DNA of 64,000 bases. It comes from Thunnus maccoyii. Its lineage: Eukaryota; Chordata; Actinopteri; Scombriformes; Scombridae. Positions within the stretch are counted from its first letter, which is position 1; each line of letters starts with the position of its first letter. A program made the translations under genes and the position numbers. The DNA lies in contig NC_056550.1 of NCBI RefSeq assembly GCF_910596095.1, forward strand, positions 21,758,001 to 21,822,000, in the 5' to 3' direction. This document shows positions 26,201 through 35,765 of this stretch, piece after piece. Under the pieces are notes generated by a model. The model was given only the letters and a program-made list of their open reading frames with translations, was not told the DNA's origin and made no database searches.

Positions 26201-27084
26201 CCGGCCGGGGTAAACCAGTCCCATATGCCTCCGTCTCCATCCTGCACCGGGCTCCTGTCCACACCTGCGGGGTAGTATAGTACAACAGGGACACTCATGG
26301 GTGTGCAGTGGGCTTGGCAAGGTATGGTGACACACCTGAGCCTGGGTGAGGCTACATTTGATATGGCAGTGATTTTGTAAGCAAAGCAAAAGATTGCAGA
26401 TTTAAATATCATAAGCAATATTTTAAACAAGTCACACTGAGAAAGCAATCAGATCAGTGTTTTCTGTAAACTGATGGTTCAGTGACCTAATTTATCACAC
26501 TTGACTAATGATTTGTTCTATCAGCCATTTCTCTATTATAACACATTTCATTGATAATGGGTTTTCAGGCTTTAATGGAAATAAATAATGCTCTATACTA
26601 GAATGACGCCCATTTATGCACATGCACAGGGGCCTATATAACTTAAAATCTAAGAAATCATCAATCAGGTTGAAAAACACATTGCATTGATGTTTGACAA
26701 GTTATGACATAGTGATTTGACATGTTTATTGGAGAAAACCCCTTTGGCAAAATGGTTACGGGTACGTTGGATATATAGGTTAAGGGGGCTGCGGTGGAAA
26801 TATGTTGATGCAGCAAATCTACCGCATCGGAGAGCGCTCTCAGGCCAGTTGGCAGGTTGGAACCGAGATCTCACTACAATCAAATCACAGCCTACACCGG
26901 GGTTAGAAAAGTGCTGGTGCAAGGGGGAAAAAATGTGGATGCAAAGGAAACGAAAAGGCTGCTCCCGCTCTTCACCCCTTCTCTCTCTCTCTCTCCTTCT
27001 CTCCTCTCTCTTCTCTCGCTTACCTGAGACTGCAAGCCTCTCGCCCACTGCAGCAAAGACCATGAAGCACCACACCGCCAGCAT
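11179..27084 (-). CDS. adam11: ADAM11, non-catalytic ADAM, 23 coding exons (last exon missing)
   Basis: Exons from the 5' end: 27084-27024, 26264-26068, 23269-23193, 22860-22794, 20592-20510, 20398-20335, 20217-20157, 19693-19521, 17181-17110, 16915-16749, 16630-16546, 16112-16022, 15552-15501, 14959-14860, 14587-14516, 14357-14265, 13941-13861, 13767-13653, 13518-13413, 12961-12842, 12730-12562, 12216-12105, 11269-11179. All are bounded by AG/GT, phases are continuous, and they total 2309 bases (about 769 aa). Order: signal peptide [10 protein letters not shown]...; prodomain ([15 protein letters not shown]); RRSKR cleavage site; metalloprotease-like domain without its zinc histidines; disintegrin ([17 protein letters not shown]); cysteine-rich and EGF-like parts ([12 protein letters not shown]); transmembrane segment after [21 protein letters not shown] and FSRCSVDEY wording points to ADAM11 over ADAM22/23. 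Known role: brain LGI-binding type cell-surface protein. Start is the first ATG followed by a hydrophobic leader. The C-terminal exon after GWGFK was not found. Confidence 0.93.
11270..11360 (-). promoter_or_regulatory. adam11: Extended polypyrimidine tract before the adam11 transmembrane exon
   Basis: On the minus strand nearly 90 bases directly upstream of the exon at 11269 are TCC/CTC repeats ending in CTCTGCGCAG. This is a very long polypyrimidine tract for a 3' splice site and also a GGA-type microsatellite on the plus strand. Its length is likely variable between individuals. Confidence 0.6.
11429..11457 (+). repeat. (GA)n microsatellite in adam11 intron 22
   Basis: A run of alternating GA next to the GGA tract at 11300-11356, giving about 160 bases of nearly continuous purine-rich plus strand in this intron. 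Confidence 0.8.
12217..12561 (-). other. adam11 intron 21, nothing else seen
   Basis: A short intron between the large cysteine-rich exon and the EGF-like exon. It starts at a GTAAAA donor and ends at TTGTAG. It has an A/T-rich interior with no recognisable element. Confidence 0.6.
17221..17254 (+). repeat. (CA)n microsatellite in adam11 intron 9
   Basis: About 16 CA units shortly after the acceptor side of the adam11 exon at 17181 (minus strand upstream). It would appear as GT repeats in the pre-mRNA. Confidence 0.85.
17872..18848 (+). repeat. Large MITE in adam11 intron 8
   Basis: Begins with AAAGGGGTCATATTATGA followed by interior wording (CAGTCACTTTGTTTTGGGC) that I associate with a common fish dispersed repeat. 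The right end AAAAGGGGTATAATATATTA looks like a decayed inverted copy of the left end (ATAATATGACCCC expected). A small (TAAGC)n run sits at about 18170-18190. No coding capacity seen. Confidence 0.55.
19786..19860. repeat. Perfect 14-bp inverted repeat in adam11 intron 7
   Basis: AGTTCAGACAAAAC at 19786-19799 is followed by its exact reverse complement at 19847-19860, with 47 bases between. The arms may be the tips of a short decayed MITE or a simple stem-loop. Confidence 0.6.
21474..21507 (+). repeat. (TCC)n microsatellite
   Basis: About ten TCC/CTC units within adam11 intron 4, on the minus strand a GGA repeat. Confidence 0.8.
22278..22580 (+). repeat. MITE copy of the gctgcaa family in adam11 intron 4
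   Basis: Begins near GTCGCAACAATTAGTCAG and ends at CATAAGTTGCAGCCCTAA. It shares interior wording with the copy at 3063-3412, including GACTAATCCAGAAAATGA in place of its CTAATCAGTGAATCAAGA. Confidence 0.6.
23270..26067 (-). other. adam11 intron 2, no additional gene supported
   Basis: The largest adam11 intron (2.8 kb). It holds GGA and GA microsatellites (about 23587-23632 and 23730-23752) and A/T-rich spacer. An open frame on the plus strand ending at 25548 has a hydrophobic stretch and a cysteine-rich tail but no ATG, and is not called as a gene. Confidence 0.5.
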
Positions 27085-27700
27085 GATCTTCACATATTCC
27101 CCGGGATTACAACATCGAGAGCGGCAAGATGTCACGAACCCGGCCGGTGGAGAGGAGGAAAAAGAGCAAAAACCACTGCACGGCTGAAATGATGGCGAGG
27201 ATCCAAAGTGAATCTGCTAAACATCTGATGATGCGCGTCCTCTCATCTCTCCCCCCCTCTCTCTCTGTTTCTCTCTCTCTCTCACCACTCTCAGCTCCGG
27301 CCGCTATGGAGAATTTGGATTTGCATATCAGAACGATGCAAAATGAATCATAGCCTAGGCTTATGACGGAGATGATCAATACAGGCCAGGATATTGATAG
27401 GTGAGGAAATATGAAGAAGAACGGGAGAGTACGCAAGGCTGCGCGCGGGTGCGTATGGGTGCATGGATGAGGTTGTATGCATGAGTGTGTGTGTGTATAT
27501 GCGAATCTGCGGTATGCGGAAACGGAGGATGGGAAAGCGAAGAGAGATGCGATGGGTCTGCGGGTGAGGAGGACACGTGGGACCGTGGTACCCTCCCTCA
27601 TCCCGAGCAAGTCTCCTCCTCCCGTTGCCATGCAGCTCCGCGCAGGGAGAGGATGCGACAGCCCCGACTGCTGAAGTGCACGGTCGAAGAAAAACCATGA
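27085..27700 (-). promoter_or_regulatory. adam11: CpG-rich adam11 5' region and probable promoter
   Basis: Upstream (minus strand) of the adam11 start the composition changes: CpG-containing stretches such as GCGCGCGG near 27440, several CT microsatellites (26980-27010, 27264-27290) and an octamer-type ATTTGCAT at 27319-27326. No TATA box was seen at a fitting distance. The first exon probably extends into this region as 5' UTR. Confidence 0.45.
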
Positions 27701-29664
27701 AAGGGATTAGGGATTAATATTCATTCATTTTTCTCAAGGTATGGGTATGAATGGTATCCCGGATAGTCGTTATATGAAGACTACAGGTCTGCAGAGGATG
27801 AAGGTGTGTCTCGATCGAGGAGAGACTTTACAGTTGAACGCAAAATCACCCCGACAAACACAGCAGAGGCCCCTTGACTGTTCATAATGTTCTAACAAAG
27901 ACTCTGTTTCTGTAGTAAACTCCTCAATCAGTTCTGTAATTCAAGTTTTCTAATAAAACTTGTTGCCACAGGGATTTTGCTGTATAATTTGCTTCCTTCT
28001 CATCTGTGAAATATGACATAAAGCCAATTATCGAGTTCTGTAACCTCATTTAGGAGTGCATAATGTTATAATCATCTCATTGCTATCAAGAAATACCTGC
28101 TTCAAGTAGCCTATTATGATGATAACAGTAGCAGGACTGATATCAAAGTCATTAAAACTTGAATAATCAGATATCTATTCTTTGCAAAAGTTAAGATTGC
28201 CCTAGTTGCATCTCTAAAACTTTTTGTGATTATGTAAAGGAGATTATTTCCCCCTTTTTGATATTTACTAGAGCTGGTTGCCACTTCAGGCAACAGTTAC
28301 ACATTTAGATTTAAAGCTTTCATGGACCCTGTAGAAAAATGAAAGAATACGAATGTTTGAAGTGTCTTGGCAAACCAAATTACAGTTACATGTTGCTCAC
28401 ATGTTGTGCTCCTTCCCTTGAGTGAATGCAGGAATGCGGAGATCATGTTTAGTAACCATGAATGGATCATAAATGGAGTTCTGTGAATCCGGAGACCTGC
28501 AGCAGCGCTCTGGGTGCTGCTGTCTAAACCCTGTGACCTGCAGGATTGGCTTCCTTGATGCAGTTGCAGTCTTCCAAGCAAGCCATCCTGCAACACATCC
28601 TGCTAATGGAGGCACATTGTGCACTGACAGCCCTCTCTGAATATTTCATCTGCCCCCCTTTGAGACTAACAGGGAGCGAGTTATGGTGGGGGGAAAAGAC
28701 GGAGGGCAGAGCAGCAGGAGTGAGTGAAGCATCAAGGGCCAAATATGCACTCACAGTGCCCCTCCTCCTTAAAAAATAAGCGCAGAGGATCCTTTCGATT
28801 CGTTTCCAGCCAATAACTGAGTACAGATTGAACATATCCACTTCCCCTTTCAGTCCAGCCACTAAGAGTATGATAAGTAGTGTGATTGTAGTGCTGGACG
28901 TTATTGTTTTCTTTTTTTCACTTAAGCTTTTTTTTGGCATTGCCTTTACTTCTTAGCAGGCAGTGAGGAGGCAGAAAGGAAACAACATTGTGGTTATGTG
29001 GCGTACCCAGTAACCATTCGGCTACCAGGCCTCGCCAGGACATCACTGTTTTCATCTGAGAGATGGTTACATCTGATCACACAGTTCAGATGCAGTCAAT
29101 TAAGTATTCAGAAGGGGTACAGCTGAGTAATTCTGCAGTGAGAACTGCGAGGGGTCTGAGCTGCAGAGAGGAAAGGATGGCTGGTTATACGTTACTTTGA
29201 TGTTTAGTTATTAGGATCTGTGGTCCCGATGGTCCAGGAGATCTGGAAGATTTTCTTAAGGGCCTGGTATAATTTGATCTACTAACATTGTCCACCTACA
29301 GCAAGGATCGACCTCTACGTTGGCTGTTCCTGAGACAAAACCCTCAATTGTAGAGTTTTTTGCCATATTTGACTGGAGGCCTTTCACATGACAAAGTTTG
29401 GGAATTGATGAGGGAAGTCTCAACCATTTCCCTATTAAACAGAGACACTGTGTAAAAGTGACATTGCTGCATATTGACAAAATACACAATAGGTCTTAAG
29501 CCTTGGAATATCGATATTAAACAAGTGTGAAAAGCTGAACATCTAGATATACAGTCTGTGTGTAAACCTTAGTGCCATCATTCTTGTGTGATAGAGACAC
29601 AGTACCCTCTGCTGTGCAAATAGCTGTATCACACTTACAGCAGTTATTTGCAACTGCATCAAGT
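27701..29664. other. Intergenic, left half of the adam11/zinc-finger divergent gap
   Basis: A/T-rich sequence with scattered short frames and no recognisable exon or full-length repeat. A short palindrome-like CTGCAG-rich patch occurs at 28495-28560. Confidence 0.5.
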
Positions 29665-29781
29665 CTAGAGCAGCGACGATCAGTCGATTAATCAAATAGT
29701 CAGTTGACAGAACTATTTTGATAATCAGTTTATCGATTTGAGTCATTTTTTATGGAAAATTCTCTGTTTCCAGCCTCTTAA

Positions 29782-31009
29782 CCCATTAATGACTTGTATG
29801 TTAAGGAAAAGCCCCGCAGATTTTTGTCTGTTAGAGGTGGAGACACAAAATTTGCTGTGGAAACTGTCAAGATGTGGCTACGCATGTTTATCAAGCCTGA
29901 ACTGGCAGACAAAGTTGATTTTCTTTTAAAAAAGCAAAAAAAAAAATTAAAAAATCACAAATATGATAACATTCATTTGACATGCTAAAGATCATATTTA
30001 CCCTGAATCAATGAAGTTGTTTTTAATCAAATGGTACCAAACATTTCATATAACTCCTTGTAGTTTTTGAGATACAGCCATGTCTGCATCATACTATATT
30101 TAGTCGTTAGTCACATGAGGTTACTCATTTTAGTATTTTTCACAAAAACACTAGTGGAAATATAGATTCCTATGATCACATGTTCAAAAGCACTTAATGA
30201 CCAGATAGACTCAAGTAAGAATTATATATAAAAAAAGATTTTCTAATGTGCTATTAGGGAGAAATGATGAGAAATGTAGCTCCATGACCATGAGTTTCAA
30301 TGCATTTCTATGGGGTTTATGGGTATGGCTGTACCCTTCTGATTAACTAATGACCTGTTTCTTTTTGAGGTGTCTCAACCACTAACACACACACACACAG
30401 GCAACTTTTTTTACAAACACCTTTGGTCTTTGAAATGCAGGTGCATGTACATTTTTATTCACATATCTCGTTTGTTGGCCGCTGTTAGTCTTGCTGGCAG
30501 ACACAGCGGAAGAGGTGCTGCAAGTGAGAAACGGCTAATTCTCACAAAAGATCGACTGTTCAGGAGGTGATTGAATTGGTAACATCAGTTGACACTGAGA
30601 GGGCAGACATTTATATGGAGCCTCCAGACTGTGAGAGTGGTGACAGTGGAGATGAAGAGATGGGACTTGACAACTTGTCAGGTCATCAGCTAGATGTTGT
30701 AGCAGACGTGATCCACTACAAAAATGTCATGACCAAAAGGCCATGACCAAAGGCAAGAGAGGCTTCAACCTCCAGATAAGGAGCTGTCACCAAGCAAAGA
30801 ATCATTGAGTGCTGTTATGGATGATACATTAACTTGCTATACAATTACATAATCTAAAGTTTTGAAGTTAAATGTTCCTCATAATTACAGTTTGTATGAG
30901 TTGCTGTTTGTGAATGACTGAAAATATTTTATGCATCACATTTTAAATGCATTACTTTTGAATCTTAAAGTCAGATATTTTGAAATGCAGTTGAATATAA
31001 GCTACCCTT

Positions 31010-31089
<80 letters not shown>

Positions 31090-31525
31090 GGATTGGGAGA
31101 CAAAGTGTAAGAGATATTGAGTTGAGTTGAAAAATTGAGATTTAAAACAGACATTTTATTCATATTGAAAATCCCAAAGGAATACTGTATAAAATGTCTC
31201 TAAGGTCTGATCAATGTCACAATACTGGACCAAACAAAGCAACAGATTATCATTTTTCTTTTTGAATCTATATTGTAAGAGTCCAGACTATGTGTGTATC
31301 TATCCAGATCTGAAATTCATAACCTATTGTTTAAAGGTGTTCTCATGAATCAAAAAACCGTTAGCCCCTTATGACTAATGAGGACTAGAGGATGTTAAGA
31401 AAAACTTGCACTATAGCCTCATACTTTGAGCGATTTTAAAAATTTCAATGAATTTGTGCTTAGCTCAGCTAGTACTTTAAGTGCTGTAAAGCAAATTATA
31501 AAATTCCACTGTGGACATTAATGGG
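29782..31525 (+). mobile_element. piggyBac-like element, internally deleted
   Basis: Flanked by TTAA on both sides (29778-29781 and 31526-31529) and bounded by perfect 10-bp inverted termini, CCCATTAATG on the left and CATTAATGGG on the right: the piggyBac hallmark. Inside, a plus-strand frame around 30560-30750 includes an acidic stretch (PPDCESGDSGDEEMGLDNLS) resembling the N-terminal region of piggyBac-derived proteins. It stops at a TGA and no catalytic domain follows, so the copy is non-autonomous. A 70-base GT microsatellite lies inside it. It is in the gap between adam11 and the zinc-finger gene. Confidence 0.8.
31015..31085 (+). repeat. (GT)n microsatellite, about 35 units
   Basis: The longest pure dinucleotide run in the window, inside the piggyBac-like element. 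Confidence 0.95.
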
Positions 31526-32138
31526 TTAAATGTGAATATTTTCTGGCTTCTTAAACCCTCTGTGACAGTAAACTGAATATCTTTGGGTTGTGAACTGTTG
31601 GTCATGACAAAAAAAACATTGATCAACAATTTTCACAATTTTCAGACATTTTATAGACCAAAAAACTAATCAGTTAATCAAGAAAATAACAGATTAATTG
31701 AATGTGAAAATAATCATTAGTTGCAGCTGTAATGAAGTTAGACAGAAAAAGGATAAATCTTCATAAGTGGTTGTTTAAAAAAAGGTTGTGTGATGTGTTA
31801 CAAAGACCTGTCCAGTCGATAATCTTCAAGTTGTAGCTTCAATCCTATCTGTTACTTTGTATTGAAATGATTTATGCTGTTCATTTTTCAGTTTTGCTTT
31901 ACTTTCTGTAAACTAGTCTGCTTTACACTGTATCATTTATCTCATTTAACACTGATGCCAACAGCTGTCTGGCTTTAAGTAGTTGCTACGTGTGCTGTCT
32001 TGCTCGTGTTTCACGTTTGTTTGCACATAGCTGAACTTAGCAGATCAATTAGATTAATTAGTTTCAGCTTTACCTCTTGAGGATTGCACAGAGTTGAGTC
32101 AGTGAACACTGTCTGACTCACCTTGTCAACCGACGCTG

Positions 32139-32174
32139 CCAATTACCAATTAAGCGCTTTCAAGAGGCTATAAG
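32139..32174 (+). promoter_or_regulatory. Tandem CCAAT boxes and TATA-like box
   Basis: CCAAT occurs at 32139-32143 and again at 32146-32150, followed by CTATAAGA with TATAAG at 32169-32174. The ATG of the zinc-finger gene is at 32251, so transcription would start near 32200. The arrangement is a compact TATA promoter rather than a CpG-island promoter. Confidence 0.45.
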
Positions 32175-32250
32175 AAAGGCTTACAAAAGCGCCGGCCTTT
32201 CCATTATCTACATATTTCATTTGGAGAAGAGTTAAGATACCGGAGGAAAG

Positions 32251-34763
32251 ATGCTTGGTGTGCAAAGTGTGAAACCTGCCGGTGGTCCCCCACTGCAGCT
32301 GTTCAACTGCGCTCACACTGACTGTGGAGCGACTTTCACCAGGCAGTGGAGGCTGAAGGAGCACGAGACGGTGCACACCGGAGCGGTATGGAGGAGACTG
32401 AAGCTTGCAAATAATAAGTCTGCATTTTAAAGTATGTCTGAATTACTTTTACAAGTTTTAATTTACGGATTGTAAAATGTCCACAGCGTCCCTGTCTGTG
32501 CACAATTGCGGGCTGTGGTCGTCGTTTCTCAAGAAAATCCCACCTGAGCCGCCACATGCTTCAGCACAGAGGAGTGAAGCAATTCCAGTAAGTCAAACGT
32601 CCCACATTTTACAGTTGCACCTCTCAGCCACCATCTTATTTTAACTTTTTTTTTTTTTTTTTTTTTAAACACAGATGCAAATTTGCGACCTGCACGAAGA
32701 GTTTCTTCAACGCGGGCAAACTGAAAAGACATGTGCGCTACACCCACGGAGATAAAAATAAATACTTTAAGGTTTGTCTAAATGGAAAAAATCTAATTTA
32801 TCCACTAGATGGCGCCAAAACGTCGCATTTTAAGCACGAGTATCTGTTGCTCTGTTGACCAATTTTCTGGCCCTTGATGACATTTAACCTCTTGAATATT
32901 TTCCTCTGCAGTGTAACCAGCCAAACTGCCCCTTGACCTTCAAAAAGCGCAGAATGTTTAAGCTGCACTTACAGAAGCATCAAGTGGCTGCTAAATTCAA
33001 GTATGTCTTTAGTACAACATTGTTTAGTCTTAGAAAAATAAAACATGGCATGGATGATTTTTGCTGCAGTGTGAAATCTGACTGTGAGGTAATGAAATGC
33101 CTGAGATCTGATCCAGATTAGTCTAACCGTGTTAAAGATTATGCACTCCCCATTTTAATTAATCACATCTTTGATGCCTGGAGTGCAGGCTCTATCAGGA
33201 GATGAATGAGTTGGTGGTTACAGGCTGAGTGGGTGTGGTGGCCCCAGTGACTGGTAGTTATTTTTACATCTGTCTGTCCTCTGTGGGGTACTTAGGTGTT
33301 CGAAGGATGGATGCACTGCCATGTTCAACTCCCATATTGCTCGCAAAGCCCATGAGAACAAGCACGCAGGTTGGTCTATTTCAATCTTAGTAGGGGGCCT
33401 TTCATCTTCTATCCCTGCAAAATTCCTTCATTTAAAAATGGTCTGTGGCTGAATTTGCATGCAACCTCTTCTTGCATGTAAGGCATCTTTTTCAGAACGA
33501 ATGACGTGCATGGTACGTGATTCCTCAAAGAGGTCCAGGAGGGAGCCAACTGGTGGTGACGCTTTAATTGATGTATTCACTGGCCTTATTGTTTGATCCC
33601 TGCAGGTTACCGCTGCACTCATGATAACTGCCAGGTAGTTGAACACACCTGGGGGAAACTTCAGAGGCACATGGCCAAACACTCAGGTAAATATATTGTG
33701 GTTATAGTACAAATCTGTAATCCATCACAAGTGTTAAGGGAGAGGGAAGAATTCAATATATGGTGGCACAGAACTGCTGGATAATCATTTTGCTTTTTTC
33801 TTCTTATAGCTACATTTGCATGCCAAGTGTGTAAGAAGGCGTTTAAGAAAATGGATGCTCTGCGGCGTCACAAACGAATTCATGCTTCCCATAAGCCTGT
33901 GCTGGTTTGTCCCAGGGATGACTGCCAGGCTTACTTCTCTACAACCTTCAATCTGCAGCACCACATCCGCAAGGTGCACCTCAAGCTCCTCAAATACAAA
34001 TGCTCCTTCCCCGACTGCCCACGCATGTTTGCTATGCGGGTAAGTCACATGTCTCCTGTTACTGGTCCATGTTTGGGGGTGTGGGGGGGGCATTTTCCTC
34101 GCTGTAGGAGACTCATGCATTACATTCTTTGTTCTGCTACACAGGAGAGTGTGACCAGACATCTGCTTCGCCATGACCCGAGCACCAGCACTCTGAAGGT
34201 GAGAATGACGTCAGTATCCCACCATGCATATAGAACTAAGGCCACCACACAGCAGTGAGTCAAAGCTATCTGACCATGGGGTTATTGATTTTGGATTTCT
34301 CTTGAATAAAGCTTTCAACCTGTTGAAATTCAACTTCTCTTTGCTTCTGGCCAAATGAAGGGAACAGTCAGCTTGAGGGAGTTGGGGTTTATGTGTTTTC
34401 AAAGGCTAGGTGGCTATAGTCAGTACAGAGGCATCAGACTACTTTAATATTATCCTAAAACTTCTCTTCTAAGCTGCCTTTTTTTTAAAACCCCAACAGA
34501 AACGTCAGCGTCCCAAGAAATCCTGGCAGAAGCGCCTGGATGGACACCATCTTCCCCTTGTGGAGGAAAACCTGCGTCACCTCTTCGCCCTGCGCATGCG
34601 GGTCTCCCGACGTACCAAAGTGGAAACCAACCTCTCAGGCCTCTTCAACGAACGCAAGATCCCTCATTATGTTGACCCGGAAGTCAACCTCCGCAACCTG
34701 TTCGGTATCAAACAGCCTCGTCCTTTGGAGGAAAAACCTGAGGTTGCCCCACTGAAATGTTAA
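32251..34763 (+). CDS. TFIIIA/P43-type 5S RNA-binding protein with nine C2H2 fingers
   Basis: Exons: 32251-32385, 32487-32587, 32675-32771, 32912-33000, 33296-33369, 33606-33686, 33810-34039, 34145-34198, 34500-34763. They total 1125 bases in continuous phase, giving 374 aa, with GT-AG junctions. Nine tandem C2H2 fingers run from about residue 18 to 280, the TFIIIA number; several exons hold about one finger each. Family landmarks are HAGYRC before finger 6, the short finger 7 (CQVCKKAF), VCPRDDC and TFNLQHHI in finger 8, and a basic KKRQRPKKSWQKRLDG segment after finger 9. The family binds the 5S rRNA gene and/or 5S RNA. The C-terminal 70 residues carry three NLxxLF motifs not found in the TFIIIA tail I remember. 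It could be the canonical gtf3a, a fish paralog, or the oocyte P43 form; I cannot decide from sequence, so no symbol is given. Confidence 0.88.
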
Positions 34764-35028
34764 ATGAAAATGCATCCAGACTGATGTGCATTTTGACTTT
34801 AAGTTTGAACTTCTTTGAAATCTTTTCAGCATTTAAAATTGGACTTTTTTTCTCTGCAAGAAATTGGGTCTCTTTGGTTAGTTTTTCTAAATGTAGCTGA
34901 CATACATTAAAATATTAATTTCAAAAGTTATTTGAATGTAACTTGACATGGATCAATGATCGAACTCTTCTTTTTGGTGAATATATATAAATCTTAATTG
35001 AAATGCTTTTTGTAACACATGTTGACCC

Positions 35029-35034
35029 AATAAA
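35029..35034 (+). promoter_or_regulatory. Polyadenylation signal of the zinc-finger gene
   Basis: AATAAA 266 bases after the stop codon at 34763, followed by T-rich sequence (TTATATTTTGCTC). Confidence 0.65.
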
Positions 35035-35765
35035 ATGAGTTATATTTTGCTCAAAGTCCTCCTGTTAATGCTGTTTAACCTTCCATTTTGAGTGTTTAAA
35101 CACCACTGGACGTCTGCCCATCAGTAGCAGCTGCTGGAGAGCGGTATCATCTGGACTTGATTTGTTTGTTCAGTCTCATTTAACTGTAATAGAAAGGGCT
35201 TCTCATTGTTGGAACTATCAAACAGCTGTTCTCTCCAGCATCTATCTCCTTTGCTTGCTTTGGCTGCACATATTGGTTGACATTTGCTGAACATGTTGGA
35301 GCTCATTAAATATGAACAAAGGACTGCACATGAGTGAGAGCTGAGTCACAGAAAGCAATGTCACTTTGGGGGTGGAGTTGACTTTGAACTCGAAGTGAAT
35401 GAGTCTCAGCTGTCTAATCAGTTCAACTGAGATTAAGATACTGAAGTTTAGATTCAGACTCATGAACATTTACAATAAAGGGTATAGCATGTGTAATTTC
35501 AGGAGTCTAAGTAAGGTAATGATAAAATAAATGGTAATACTAAAATGAAAAATTAAAAATCAATTTACAGAATGGAATAGTTTTGAAGTGGGATACACCT
35601 TGAAATATTGACTACAAAGGAAATACAAAGACATGAAGTGTATGAAATATATGAAGGTGACAAGTGCAGTAAATTTATTTAACATTGGAGATGGATTCAA
35701 TGCACAATCTTAAGTCTAGTTTGCTGAAATGTATGAAAGTGACCAGAGCAGGGATTAAATGAGGG
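35035..35765. other. Intergenic, nothing recognised
   Basis: Downstream flank of the zinc-finger gene. A/T-rich, short chance frames only. Confidence 0.5.

Larger units (their letters stand above)
29665..31733 (+). repeat. gctgcaa-family MITE split by a transposon insertion
   Basis: The left part (29665-29781) begins AGCAGCGACGATCAGTCGAT and the right part (31526-31733) resumes with ATGTGAATATTTTCTGGC and ends ATCATTAGTTGCAGCTGTAA. Joined in order, the two parts match the uninterrupted copy at 3063-3412. The interruption is the TTAA-flanked element described separately. Confidence 0.8.

Noticed and set aside
26717..27187. 156-aa plus-strand ORF opposite adam11 exon 1
   Set aside because: Antisense to the signal-peptide exon and CT repeats; no splice or domain support.
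27107..27698. Long minus-strand ORFs (116-174 aa) upstream of adam11
   Set aside because: Rich in His/Thr/Ser from CA and CT microsatellites; they cover the probable 5' UTR and promoter and show no domain.
31015..31085. Long GT run as a functional Z-DNA or regulatory element
   Set aside because: Ordinary microsatellite inside a transposon relic; no evidence of function.
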